DNA from: Georgenia sp. M64
GTDB taxonomy: Bacteria; Actinomycetota; Actinomycetes; Actinomycetales; Actinomycetaceae
DNA: 64,000 nt
Assembly (NCBI RefSeq): GCF_038049925.1
Contig: NZ_CP145809.1
Coordinates: 2,204,599 to 2,268,598, forward strand
Reading direction: 5' to 3'
Part shown: positions 7,944 to 18,980 of the stretch, in pieces
How positions within the stretch are numbered: the first letter of the stretch is position 1
How the letters are laid out: each line of letters starts with the position of its first letter
Notes under the pieces: model-generated
Databases searched by the model: none
Told to the model about the DNA's origin: nothing
Seen by the model: the letters and a program-made list of their open reading frames with translations, nothing else
Program-made: the position numbers and the translations under genes

Positions 7944-10900
7944 GGGGCGTTGGGCCAGACGAGGGTGTGCTCCTCGCGGACCGGGCCGTCGAAGACGACG
8001 CGGACCCGTTCGCCCGGGTAGCCGCGGTACATCGTGGTCTGGAGCAGGCCGTCCCCGCGCAGGCTGTGGACCTTGCCGTTGGAGCTGGAGCCGGAGACGT
8101 ACGTGCCGTTGGCGTAGAAGGTGACCGTGTAGCTCCCGGCCGGCAGGTCCCAGTAGCGGGCGTCGAGGTAGGCGCAGGAGACGTGCGTGCACTCGCCGTA
8201 GGGAGCGCCGATCGCCGAGCGGGTGCGGCTGACCTCCACGCGGGGGTTGGTCGGCGGCGGGGGTGGCGGGGCGGTACGGGCGGAGGCGGAGGCGCTCGTG
8301 CGCGCGCCGTCCTCCCGGATGACCCGCACCTCCCCCTGGTAGAGCGTGTCCCACGACCCGCCGCGGCGGGCCGAGTCGTTCGCCGCGACCCGCTGCCACC
8401 CGGTCCAGGCGTTGCCGCCGTCCTTGAAGCGCACCTCGGTGGCGGTGATCGCCCGGCCGTTGCCGTCCGGCGTGCTCCACGTGAACGTCACCTGGTCGCT
8501 GTTGGCGTTGGCACGGATGGTCGGGTTCCCTAGCGGTCCGTAGGGCACCGCGGTGTTCGACGCGCCGGAGGGGTCGCCGGGGTAGGTGTTGGTGGCCCGC
8601 ACCCGGAAGGTGTAGCTGGAGCCGTCCTGCAGGCCCGTGACGCGGCGGTCGGCCCGCAGGTTCTGCCAGGCGCCGCCGTTGACGGAGACCTGGTAGCCGG
8701 TGATGGCGTCGCCGTTGGGCTGGGCGGCGGTGAACTCGAGCTGGACCACCCCGTCCTGGCCGGTGGCGGTGGCGGTGGGTGTGCCCGGCGCGGAGGGCTT
8801 GGCGAACGAGCGCACCGGCGCGGACTGCGGCGACGTCCCGGACCAGCCGGCCTTGTTCTGCGCGGCGACGGTGACCGTGTAGCTCGACCCGGCCGGGGCG
8901 TCCTCCTGGAACGAGGTCGTCGACGCCGGCACGGTGAACTCCCGGAAGGCGGCGCCGTCGCGGAGGATCTGCACCTGGTACTGCGAGACGGCGTCGCCGT
9001 TGGCGTAGGGCGCCTCCCAGGCGGCGGTGATCTGCTCGGCGACCGGGTCGTCGACGCGCTGGACCCGCGGTGCCGCCGGGGTGTCCGGCACCCCGGCGGG
9101 GACCTCCCCGGCGGACCAGCCGGACCACTCGGACGGGTCCGGGGCGGCGTTGCGCGCCCGGACCTGGACGCGGTACTCCTGGCCGTTCGTCAGGCCGGTC
9201 CACGTGTGGGACGTCCCGGTGACGGTGACCTGTCCCGAGCCGACGGCCGGGGAGATCTGCAGGTCGTAGGACTCCACCGGCGAGCCGGCGGTGGGCGGCT
9301 CGGTCCAGGTGATCTCGAGGCTGGCGTCGCCGAAGGTCAGGGTCGGCGGGGCGGGCCGTTCGGGGCGCACGTCGGGCCGGGCGACGGCGGAGGGTCCGGA
9401 CGGCTCGGAGTCGCCGACGGCGTTGGTCGCAGTGACGGTGAAGGTGTACTCGACGTCGTTCGTCAGGCCGGTGACCGTGCACGTCGTCGTCGCGCACGCC
9501 GTCGTCGACCCGGCGGTCTCCACCCGGTAGCCGGTGATGGGGGCGCCGTTGTCCGCCGGCGCCGTCCAGGACAGCACGACCGTCCGGTCGCGCACGTCCT
9601 CGACCCGGGGCGGGGCGGGGCGGGCGGGGACGCCGACGACGTTCATCGTGGCGCGGCCCTCGACCTGCCGGGCCGGGTCGCCGGTGGCGTCGGCGACGGT
9701 GAAGCGCACGACGACACGGCCGACGAAGTCCGCGCCCGGGGTCACGGAGAGGCGCCCGCCGTCGACCGAGGCCTGCGCGGCACCCGCCTCGACCACGGCC
9801 CCGACGAGGCTCAGCGGCTCGGGGAAGGGGTTGTAGGCCCCGGCGAGGACGTCGCGGGTGACGGTGTCGCCCTGGTCCACCGTGCCCAGGTCGACGTCGG
9901 TGACGCCGGCGAGGGGGCGGGTGGACGGTACGACGAGGGCCTCGACGACCCCGGTCACGGGCGGGTTCACGGGGTCGGAGACGGCCACCTCGATGCGTCC
10001 CCGGGTCCCGGCGAGGGTGTCGGCGGGGACCGAGACCGACAGGTAGGGCCCCTCGACCGTGGCGGCAAAGCCGTCGGGGACGCCGACGAGCTCGTACTCG
10101 AGCCGGTTGAAGTCGGCCGTGTCGGCGTCGGTGACGAGGTTGCGCAGGTTGAGGGTGACGGCCTCCTCCGCCGGGGCGACCTCCACCGAGCCGCCGGCGA
10201 AGGTGGGCGGGGTGTTGCCGCCGTCGGGCTCGACGGTGATCGGCAGGGTCAGCACCGAGGACAGCCCGTCCTCGGCGCTGTCGCCGTCCGTCACCTCGAA
10301 GGTGATCGACGCCGGCCCGACGTACCCGTCGGCGGAGGTGAACGTCAGCGTGGTGGCGTCGACGACCGGCGCGGAGCCGTCGGAGCTCGTCGCCGACACC
10401 GAGGCGGAGTCGGTCAGGCGCACGTCCCGCCCGCTCGGGGCGACGACGTGGTCGGCCAGCGCGATGTCGACGCGCTGACCGGTGCGCACCCGCACGGGCT
10501 CGGCGTCGGTGCGGAGCACGGGCCCGGTGTCCTGCGCACCCGGGATGTCGACGAACGCCCACGCGCTGTTGCCGTCGACGTCGGTGACCTCGTACGTGAT
10601 GACCTGGCGGGAGGGCAGGACCGGGGCGCGCAGCTGGTCGCCCTCGACGGTGACGCCGTCGGCCCCCTCGACGCGGACGGTCAGGGCCTCGGCGGTGCCG
10701 TCGGGGTCCTCGTCGTTGTCGAGGACCGGGACGGTGACGACGTCGTGGCCGATGATGTCGGCGGCCTGGACGAGGTCGTCGCGGGCCACGGGCGGCGCGA
10801 GCGGGGCGTCCGGGGAGACGGTGACGCCGAGCAGGCCGGTGTCCTGGCCGCCGCGCTGGTCGGTGACGCGGTAGGCGAGCGTGAACGTCGTCGGCTCCGC

Positions 10901-13900
10901 CGGGGTGACCATCCGCAGCCGGCCCTCGGCGACACCGATCTCGACGCCGTCGACCGGGTCGAAGGGCTCGTCGGGGGCGAGGTAGAGGGGGTCGCCGTCG
11001 GGGTCGGTGTCGTTGAGCAGCACGTCGACGGTGACCTCCCGCCCCGGCCGCACGACGGCGGTGTCGTCCTGGGCCTGCGGGGGGCGGTTGGTCTGCGGCG
11101 GCGGGACGACGGCCACCCGGACGGGGGCGGCGGCGACCAGACCGAGGCGGTCGCGCACCGTGTACGTGAAGGAGTCGGTGCCCGCGAGGTGGCCGTAGGC
11201 CTCGTAGTCGAGGTAGCCCGGCCCGACCTCGACCACCCGCCCGAGCGTGGGCGCCTCGCCGGTGCCGAGGAGCTGGACCGAGTCGCCGTCGGGGTCGATG
11301 CCGAACAGCGGGACGGGGATGCGGATGCGCTCGCCGCCGAAGGCGCGGGTCTCCACCGGGCGCGGCAGCGGGGCGGAGTTGTGCTCGGCGTCGGCCTGGA
11401 CGTGCACGGTGACCTGTGCCGAGGCCTCACCGCCGAGCTCGTCGACCACCCGGTAGACGGCGTGGACCGTCTGCGGCTGCTCCGGTGCCCGGAAGCGCAC
11501 CGTCTCCCCCGAGACGAACATGTGGCCCTGGGTGGGTGTCTCGGCGAGCTCGGGGTCCAGCTCGAACTCCAGCCCCGAGGGGTGGGAGTCGTTCTGCAGG
11601 ACCGGGACGGTCACGAAGTCGCCGGCGCGCACGGTCGCGACGTCGGGCTCGGCGACGGGCGGCTGGGGGGCGGCGTCGGCCCCGACCGGCAGGACGACGA
11701 CCTCGCCGGTGGCCGCGGCCTCGCCGTTGGACACGGTGTACGTGAAGCGGGTCGCGGCCGCCAGGACCTCCGTCGCGGAGATCTTGAGGATGCGGTGCTG
11801 CAGGACGGAGACGACGAGGCCCGAGCCGGCGGGGACGTCGACCTGCTGGACGGCCAGGAGCGCGCCGGTGGGGTCCTCGTCGTTGGCGAGGACGTCGACG
11901 AGGACCGACCCGCCCACGGGCAGCAGCGCCGTGTCCTGCACGGCGACGGGGGCCCCGGGTGCGGGCTCGACGACGTCGACGCGGACCAGCCCGGTGGCGT
12001 CCTTGCCGGAGTCGTCGACGACGACGTAGGTGAGGTAGGCGGTCTGGGCGACGTCGGCGCGGAAGCGGAAGGATCCGGCGTCGTAGTCCGGGACGACCGT
12101 GACGTCGCCGGACGGCTGGACGTTGGCCAGACGCAGCGGCTCGCCGTCGGGGTCCGTGTCGTTGGCGACGGGCTCGACGACGACCTCCTCCCCCACCGTG
12201 GCGCGGACGTGGTCGTAGACCGGCACCGGGGGCAGCGAGGTGTCGCGCACGTCGACCTCGAGGGTCACCTCGGTGACGGCGCGCGCGTCCGAGACGAGGA
12301 CCGTCACCGGCTTGACGCCGGCGCTGACCCCGGAGTCGACGAAGGTCACCAGGCCGTCGGGGGTGTACCGCACGACGTCGTCGGTGGTGGCGCTCGCGCC
12401 GGTGACGACGAGCTCGTCGCCGTCGGGGTCGCGCAGGTGGGACAGGACGTCGACCGTGCCGGTCGCACCGGTGGAGAGGGTCAGGCGCAGGGGCCGGAGC
12501 TGCTCCGGCGGGTTGTTGACCTCCTCGGGGACGACCCGCACGGCGACGGCGGCGCCCGCCTCGCCGCCGCGGCCGTCGTCCACGGTGTAGGTCAGCGAGC
12601 CCGTGCCGGTCGCGTCCGTGGGGACCTGGACCTGCAGCGCCCGGCCCCCGACGACGGGGCGCACGGTCGCGGCCGGGAAGCCCTCGAACCCCGAGACCGT
12701 CAGGACGTCGCCGTCGGGGTCGGTGTCGTTGGCGAGCACCTCGAGCACCGCCGTGGCCCCGGGCCGGACACCGACGTCGTCGTCCTCGGCGACGGGCGGG
12801 CGGTTCTCGGCCTCCCGGTCGAGCGGGATCTCGTCGGTGATGTCCTGCTGGGACTCCTCCTCGAGCTCGTCGCTGGCGTCCGGCGGGGTGACGTCGTCCC
12901 AGTTGTCGACGATCGTCATCGCCTCGGTGACGAGGTAGGCGGTGCCGGAGAGGGTGTCGTTGAGGACGACGAGGCCGTGGTTGGTCCGGAAGACCAGCTC
13001 CCCGGGGGTGGTCGTCGCCGGGACGGCCGCGTCGGTGGGCGCGCCGTCGCCGCACTGGACGAGGTAGTGCGGCTCACCCCCGGCCCAGGCGGCGTGCACG
13101 CACCCGCCCACGACGGCCGGGGCGGCGGGCTCGCCCGCGACCGGGGCGCGCAGGACCACCGGCTCGCCGCCGGCCAGCGGGACCCGGACGAGGGCGTCGG
13201 CGGTGGCGAGAGCGACGTCGGTCGCGGCCTCGCCCGGCTGCTGGAGGACCACCCGGGAGGTGTCCAGGCCCAGGCCCGTGAGGTCTCGGGGCTCCTCGCC
13301 GGGGACGAGGAGGCTGACGTCACCCTCCGCGGTGCGCGTGAGGACCACGACCTCCTCGCCGACGACGCTGGCCTGGGTCTCGGCGTCGGCGAGCTCCGCC
13401 GGCTCCACGCCGAGCGGCTCGGTGGGCAGCACCGGCGCCTCCGCGTCGGCGGCCGCGGCCTCGGCCTGGAGCCGCTCGGTACCCGCGGGGATGGTCACGA
13501 CCTCGGCCTCGGCGGTGGAGACGCCGTAGGCGGTGCCGTCGGTGCCGACGGTCAGCACGGCGCCGGCACCGAGGGACGCCTGGGGCTCGGCCTCGTCGTC
13601 GCCCAGCGCCCCGGGGGCGCCGGCGGGTGCCGTGCGCACCGTGCCGGCCGCACGGTCGAGGACCGCCAGCACGCCGCCGCCCAGCGCCACGCTCCGCTCG
13701 GCCGGGAGGGTGATGCCGCCGGTGGTGGCGACCGTGGCGACGTCCAGCGGGGAGAGCACACCGGCGCCGTCGTCGAGGACGAAGACGTCCGACCCCTCCT
13801 GGAGGACGTCGACGTCCTGCGTGGCGGAGGTCACCGAGCCGTCCAGCTCCTGGACGGGATGGTTCACGCGTCCGACCCGCAGCTCGGCCGAGGAGGAGAC

Positions 13901-14098
13901 CCACACCCCGCCGTCGTGGAGCTCGACGTCAGCCGTCGCGACGCCGTCGTAGAGCAGGCTCGCGGCGACGACGCCACCGGTCACGAGGGACAGGACGGTC
14001 GCCGAGGCCACCTTGCGGCGGGCCTCCCGGCGGCGCTGCGCCTTCCGGGCGCCGGTCGGGCGCGCGAAAAGTCCCACGACTCCCCCTGGGATGAGCAC
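7934..14098 (-). CDS. Giant Ig-like and fibronectin type III surface protein (FN3 protein of a PFNA-like cluster)
   Basis: A 2054-residue membrane-anchored surface protein. A short Arg/Lys-rich cytoplasmic N-terminus precedes one helix (about residues 28-48). Residues about 55-400 look like a beta-propeller or similar beta-rich domain. Then come about nine Ig/cadherin-like repeats with the recurring motif VLxNDTDPDGD (about 430-1290) and two more degenerate ones. Five fibronectin type III domains follow (about 1465-1945), and a C-terminal beta domain carries a Cys pair (CTHVSC). The second FN3 domain contains WSGWS at 1658-1662. No LPXTG or C-terminal anchor is present, so the N-terminal helix should hold it as a type II membrane protein. 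It sits between kinase/FHA genes and MoxR/DUF58. The start is uncertain: GTG at 14098, or GTG at 14077 seven codons later, close behind a GGGGGAG sequence. The function is likely adhesion or wall-associated scaffolding, inferred from its domains. Confidence 0.92.
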   Translation of the reverse strand: MLIPGGVVGLFARPTGARKAQRRREARRKVASATVLSLVTGGVVAASLLYDGVATADVELHDGGVWVSSSAELRVGRVNHPVQELDGSVTSATQDVDVLQEGSDVFVLDDGAGVLSPLDVATVATTGGITLPAERSVALGGGVLAVLDRAAGTVRTAPAGAPGALGDDEAEPQASLGAGAVLTVGTDGTAYGVSTAEAEVVTIPAGTERLQAEAAAADAEAPVLPTEPLGVEPAELADAETQASVVGEEVVVLTRTAEGDVSLLVPGEEPRDLTGLGLDTSRVVLQQPGEAATDVALATADALVRVPLAGGEPVVLRAPVAGEPAAPAVVGGCVHAAWAGGEPHYLVQCGDGAPTDAAVPATTTPGELVFRTNHGLVVLNDTLSGTAYLVTEAMTIVDNWDDVTPPDASDELEEESQQDITDEIPLDREAENRPPVAEDDDVGVRPGATAVLEVLANDTDPDGDVLTVSGFEGFPAATVRPVVGGRALQVQVPTDATGTGSLTYTVDDGRGGEAGAAVAVRVVPEEVNNPPEQLRPLRLTLSTGATGTVDVLSHLRDPDGDELVVTGASATTDDVVRYTPDGLVTFVDSGVSAGVKPVTVLVSDARAVTEVTLEVDVRDTSLPPVPVYDHVRATVGEEVVVEPVANDTDPDGEPLRLANVQPSGDVTVVPDYDAGSFRFRADVAQTAYLTYVVVDDSGKDATGLVRVDVVEPAPGAPVAVQDTALLPVGGSVLVDVLANDEDPTGALLAVQQVDVPAGSGLVVSVLQHRILKISATEVLAAATRFTYTVSNGEAAATGEVVVLPVGADAAPQPPVAEPDVATVRAGDFVTVPVLQNDSHPSGLEFELDPELAETPTQGHMFVSGETVRFRAPEQPQTVHAVYRVVDELGGEASAQVTVHVQADAEHNSAPLPRPVETRAFGGERIRIPVPLFGIDPDGDSVQLLGTGEAPTLGRVVEVGPGYLDYEAYGHLAGTDSFTYTVRDRLGLVAAAPVRVAVVPPPQTNRPPQAQDDTAVVRPGREVTVDVLLNDTDPDGDPLYLAPDEPFDPVDGVEIGVAEGRLRMVTPAEPTTFTLAYRVTDQRGGQDTGLLGVTVSPDAPLAPPVARDDLVQAADIIGHDVVTVPVLDNDEDPDGTAEALTVRVEGADGVTVEGDQLRAPVLPSRQVITYEVTDVDGNSAWAFVDIPGAQDTGPVLRTDAEPVRVRTGQRVDIALADHVVAPSGRDVRLTDSASVSATSSDGSAPVVDATTLTFTSADGYVGPASITFEVTDGDSAEDGLSSVLTLPITVEPDGGNTPPTFAGGSVEVAPAEEAVTLNLRNLVTDADTADFNRLEYELVGVPDGFAATVEGPYLSVSVPADTLAGTRGRIEVAVSDPVNPPVTGVVEALVVPSTRPLAGVTDVDLGTVDQGDTVTRDVLAGAYNPFPEPLSLVGAVVEAGAAQASVDGGRLSVTPGADFVGRVVVRFTVADATGDPARQVEGRATMNVVGVPARPAPPRVEDVRDRTVVLSWTAPADNGAPITGYRVETAGSTTACATTTCTVTGLTNDVEYTFTVTATNAVGDSEPSGPSAVARPDVRPERPAPPTLTFGDASLEITWTEPPTAGSPVESYDLQISPAVGSGQVTVTGTSHTWTGLTNGQEYRVQVRARNAAPDPSEWSGWSAGEVPAGVPDTPAAPRVQRVDDPVAEQITAAWEAPYANGDAVSQYQVQILRDGAAFREFTVPASTTSFQEDAPAGSSYTVTVAAQNKAGWSGTSPQSAPVRSFAKPSAPGTPTATATGQDGVVQLEFTAAQPNGDAITGYQVSVNGGAWQNLRADRRVTGLQDGSSYTFRVRATNTYPGDPSGASNTAVPYGPLGNPTIRANANSDQVTFTWSTPDGNGRAITATEVRFKDGGNAWTGWQRVAANDSARRGGSWDTLYQGEVRVIREDGARTSASASARTAPPPPPPTNPRVEVSRTRSAIGAPYGECTHVSCAYLDARYWDLPAGSYTVTFYANGTYVSGSSSNGKVHSLRGDGLLQTTMYRGYPGERVRVVFDGPVREEHTLVWPNAPAG

Positions 14099-14125
14099 TT
14101 GGTCCCGGTCCGGGCACCGCGATGC

Positions 14126-14131
14126 ATGCTA
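14126..14131 (-). promoter_or_regulatory. Possible -10 box for the Ig/FN3 gene
   Basis: TAGCAT fits the TAnnnT -10 pattern and lies 27 bp before the proposed GTG, after the hairpin that ends the kinase/FHA run. No convincing -35 box is visible. Confidence 0.3.
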
Positions 14132-14165
14132 GCGCAGGGGGACGTCCGCAATGGGGGGCAGCAGG

Positions 14166-14181
14166 TGGGGAGAACTCCCCA
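14166..14181 (-). terminator. Inverted repeat after the second FHA gene
   Basis: TGGGGAG, AA, CTCCCCA forms a perfect 16-bp inverted repeat 6 bp past the stop of the FHA gene. It may end the PP2C-FHA-kinase-FHA transcript. The loop is short and there is no T-run. Confidence 0.4.
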
Positions 14182-14187
14182 TCCCGG

Positions 14188-14891
14188 CTACCGCTCGGGC
14201 GCCGCGGCGGTGTCGAGCAGCGCCAGCTCCTCCGCCACCACCAGCCGGGACGCGACCGCGTGCTCGACGAGGCGGGCGCGCCGGTTGACCGCGAGCCGCC
14301 CCGGGCCGCCACGCAGGCCGCGCACGCCGTGGCGGTGGAGCTTGTCGCACACGTTGTCGAGCTTGCGGTTGAACCGGGTCAGCGCCCAGCCGAGCCGGGC
14401 GGCGGCCTGGGCCGAGGTGGGGATCGTCGCGGTGGTGCCGCGACCGGTGAGGACGGGCTCGGCGAGGGCCAGGACGAGCAGCCGCTGGGACGGGGTGAGG
14501 TCGACGGGGCCGACGGTGGTCTCCCCCACCTCGTCCTGGACGGGGCGGGTGGGCAGGAACGCCGGGTCGTCGTTGTCCACGGTGAGCTCGTAGGTCGTGG
14601 GGCCGGCGGTGAAGAGGACGACCGTGCGGGCGTAGACCAGGGGCAGGCGCGCGCCCGGCGCGAGCCAGGCCTGGGTGCTGCCGTCGGGGTCGGCCAGCGT
14701 GGCCGACAGGCGGGAGCCGACGTTGTGGATCCACCACAGGTCCTCGTGCCGGACGATCTCGAGGAACCGGCGGTGCAGGTAGGGGTTGTCGTCGAGCTCG
14801 AGCGGGCCCTCGCGGCCGATGACGAAGGTCTCCGTGACGTCGTAGAGCTCGCCGCAGAACTCGACCCTCAGCCCGGCGGCCCCGCGCGCCG

Positions 14892-14895
<4 letters not shown>
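14188..14895 (-). CDS. FHA-like protein with a C-terminal helical, possibly winged-helix, domain
   Basis: A 235-residue soluble protein. Residues about 10-110 resemble an FHA domain: FVIGREGPLELDDN, then a degenerate LHRRFLEI where active FHA domains have SRxH, then a beta-rich end. The C-terminal half begins LTPSQRLLVLALAEP and has a repeated helix pattern (SAQAAARLGWALTRFNRKLDNVCDKL) that looks like a winged helix-turn-helix. Such FHA plus helix-turn-helix proteins recur beside kinases in actinobacterial clusters. The GTG start overlaps the kinase stop codon (GTGA), so kinase and FHA-like protein are coupled; it may be a kinase substrate or reader. The altered pThr-binding residues make classical phosphopeptide binding doubtful. 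A DNA-binding role is inference only. Confidence 0.8.
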
Positions 14896-16456
<1,561 letters not shown>

Positions 16457-16460
<4 letters not shown>

Positions 16461-18103
16461 GCGGGCGTCTCCCCCGCCCGGGCGACGCGCACCCGGACCT
16501 CGGCCCCGAGCTCGAGCTCCCCGCCGGCCGGCACCGGCACGCCGGCACCGGGCCGCAGCCGCAGCGCGGGCTGGCCCGCGACGTGCACGACCGTGCCGTT
16601 CGTCGAGCTCATGTCGGTGACGACGACGTGGTCACCGGCGGGCCGGACCTCGACGTGGGTGCCGGAGACGTCGCGCTGGGGGTTGGGCACGGCGACGAGC
16701 CGGGGGGCGTCGGGCCCGGCGAAGCGGGTCGCCTCGGGCGCCCGGCCCAGGAGCACCGGACGGGTCACCTCCACCCGGGCGCCGGAAGGCAGGACGAGCT
16801 CGAGCGCGGCGTCGGTGGCCGTCTCCTCCGCGGGGTCCGTCAGGTGGGGCAGCTCCCCGCGCAGGACGGTGTCCTCGGGGCTGGGCCCCCGCTCGAGGGA
16901 CGGACGCTCGCCGGTCAGGCCGCGCCGTTCGTCCCCTCCCGCGCCTGGCTCGCTGGGCTCGTCCTCGCGCGCGACGGAGGCGTCCGCCTCGCGCGGACCG
17001 GTCGACCACGGGACCGACGAGATGATCGCGGGGCGCGCCCGTCGGTCCGGGGTCGCCGCGGGCGCGGGCGGGGCGGACGCGGGCAGGGCTGGTGCGGGCA
17101 GGGCGGGTGCGGGTGCGGGCGGGTCGGCTGCGGACGCCGCGCCGTCCGTCGCCTCGGGCAGGTACGTCGTCTCGAGGGACCTGTCGCCGGGGGTCCCCGG
17201 CGACACGCCGCTGGCGGTCTCGGCCGGCGCGGACGCGCTCTCGGCGGGCGCGGACGCACTCCCGGCGCGCGCGGACGCGGCCTCCGCGACCGGCTCGGAC
17301 GCGGCCTCAGCGGCCTGCTCGGTCGACCACAGCAGGTGGTCGTAACGGTCGTCCGGGCCATCGTCCGGACCGGCGACCCCCGCCGGCTCCACCTGAGGCG
17401 GTGCGGCCGCCGGCGAGCTCGCCGCCGCGGGCGGGGCGCCCGTGGCGGGGGGCTCCGCCGGCGGCGCGGCGGGGGTGCCTTCGCCGCGGCCGAGGGCCGC
17501 CGCCAGCGCCGGGGCCTGCATGAGGGTCAGCTCGAGGTCCTCCTCGCTCTCCCCCTCGGCCAGGAGGAGACCGGCGTGGGCGTCGGACGTCGTGACGGAG
17601 CGCAGGGCGCCCGCGAGGGCGATCCCCCCGACCAGCGGCAGCCAGTCGGCGGCGCCGAGGTCGCCACCGGGCTCGGCGGGCTCGACGCCCGCACCGGCCA
17701 CCGCCGCTCCCACCGCACCGGCCGCTCCCGCCGCACCGGTCGCACCGGTCGCACCGGTCGCACCCGCGCTGATCGTGAACCCCGCACCGCCGCCGAGCAC
17801 CTGCTCGCGCCAGGTGGCGTAGCCCGCCCCGGTGACGCTCTCCTCACCGACGCGCACCGCGAGGTCCCCACGCACGAGCACGGCGAGACCGTCCGGGTGG
17901 GCCTCGACCATCGCGAAGGACGGCAGCGCCCGGATGCCCCCTGCGGCGAGGTGCTCGACCCAGGTGGCCAGCCGCGAGCCGTCGCGGGTGAGCCGCCACA
18001 GCTCGCGGGCGGCGCCGAGCCCGACCGAGGGGTGCAGCAGGGCGACGGCCCGGTCACCCACGAGGGCGATCCAGCTGCCGCTGCGGTACTCGTGCACGCT
18101 CAT
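16457..18103 (-). CDS. FHA-domain protein with long low-complexity linker
   Basis: A 548-residue protein. The first 120 residues form an unrecognised domain (begins MSVHEYRSGSWIALVGD). A Gly-Ala-Thr repeat (AGATGATGATGAAGAAGA) encoded by a 9-bp tandem repeat near 17740-17766 follows, then about 180 residues rich in Ala/Pro/Ser/Glu. A well-conserved FHA domain is at the C-terminus (about 455-540: LLGRAPEAT, SGTHVEV, SSTNGT). All key pThr-contact residues are present, so this is the most likely reader of kinase output in the block. ATG overlaps the PP2C stop (ATGA) and its stop overlaps the kinase start (GTGA). The linker is compositionally like disordered tethers and could be a phosphorylation target. 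Confidence 0.9.
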
Positions 18104-18924
18104 GCCCCCGCCTGTGGCAGCGTGGAGCCGTCCTCGTCCTCGTCCGCCGCCGCGGCCGGGCTCGGCACGGTGCGGCCGCCCGCCCGGTCCGGGTCGCCGG
18201 CGTCGACGACGACCACGGTGACGTTGTCGTTCGCGCCGTCGCGCACCGCCTCCGCCACGAGCGCGCGGGCGGCGTCCTCCGCGCCGGGGACGGCGGTGAG
18301 GATCTCGGCGATGCGGTCCTCCTCCAGCTCGCCGGTCAGACCGTCGGTGCACAGCAGGAGACGTTCGTCGGGGAGCACCCGCAGCATCCAGAAGTCCACG
18401 GAGCTGTCCCCGCCGGTGCCCACGGCCCGGGTGATGACGTTGCGGCGCGGGTGGTGACGGGCGTCGGCGGCGTCGAGGGTCCCGGCGTCGACCATCTCCT
18501 GCACCAGCGAGTGGTCGACGCTGATCTGCTGCAGCCGGCCCTCCGCGAGGCGGTAGACGCGCGAGTCCCCCACGTTGAGCACGAGCCAGTAGGGCTCCCC
18601 GCCCTGCTCGGTGAGGATCGCGCCGGCGACCGTGGTGCCGGCCGACGCGTCACCGGTGGCGTCGGCCCCCTCGCGGGCCATCGTCGCGCGGATCCGGCCG
18701 GCCGCGGCGGCCACCGCCGCCTCGACGTCGGCCGGGGCGATCGGCCCCGGCGCACCGGCGAGCGGTCGGAAGGCGTCGACGACGGCGGCGCTGGCCATCT
18801 CGCCGCGGGCGTGCCCGCCCATCCCGTCGGCGACGACGAAGACCGGGGGGCGCGCCAGGGCGGCGTCCTCGTTGATGCTGCGGCGCCCGCCCGTGTCCGA
18901 GGCCACGCCCCACTCGATCGACAT
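18100..18924 (-). CDS. PP2C-family Ser/Thr phosphatase
   Basis: A 274-residue soluble metal-dependent phosphatase with the family motifs in order: RRSINEDA (14-21), VADGMGGHARGE (31-42), SAGTTV, GDSRVYR, LLLCTDGLTG and GANDNVTVVVVD. The acidic metal ligands Asp20, Asp33 and the later Asp residues are present. It should remove phosphates placed by the kinase two genes downstream. ATG was chosen because GAGAGGG stands 5 nt before it; the longer open frame upstream is a shadow of the hydrolase gene. It is the first gene of the nine-gene minus-strand block; no strong promoter was seen in the 56-bp gap behind the hydrolase gene. Confidence 0.95.
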   Translation of the reverse strand: MSIEWGVASDTGGRRSINEDAALARPPVFVVADGMGGHARGEMASAAVVDAFRPLAGAPGPIAPADVEAAVAAAAGRIRATMAREGADATGDASAGTTVAGAILTEQGGEPYWLVLNVGDSRVYRLAEGRLQQISVDHSLVQEMVDAGTLDAADARHHPRRNVITRAVGTGGDSSVDFWMLRVLPDERLLLCTDGLTGELEEDRIAEILTAVPGAEDAARALVAEAVRDGANDNVTVVVVDAGDPDRAGGRTVPSPAAAADEDEDGSTLPQAGA

Positions 18925-18980
18925 CCGTACCCTCTCGTGAAGTCCAGGGACCCAGGGTGCCAGAAACCGCCCGTCCGGCC

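Noticed and set aside
5589..10562. 1657-codon minus-strand frame running into DUF58
   Set aside because: Only its last 424 codons are DUF58; the earlier part is an out-of-frame reading of the AAA and Ig/FN3 genes.
9206..14593. 1795-codon plus-strand open frame opposite the Ig/FN3 gene
   Set aside because: It mirrors the repeats of the true gene and has no recognisable domain or start region.
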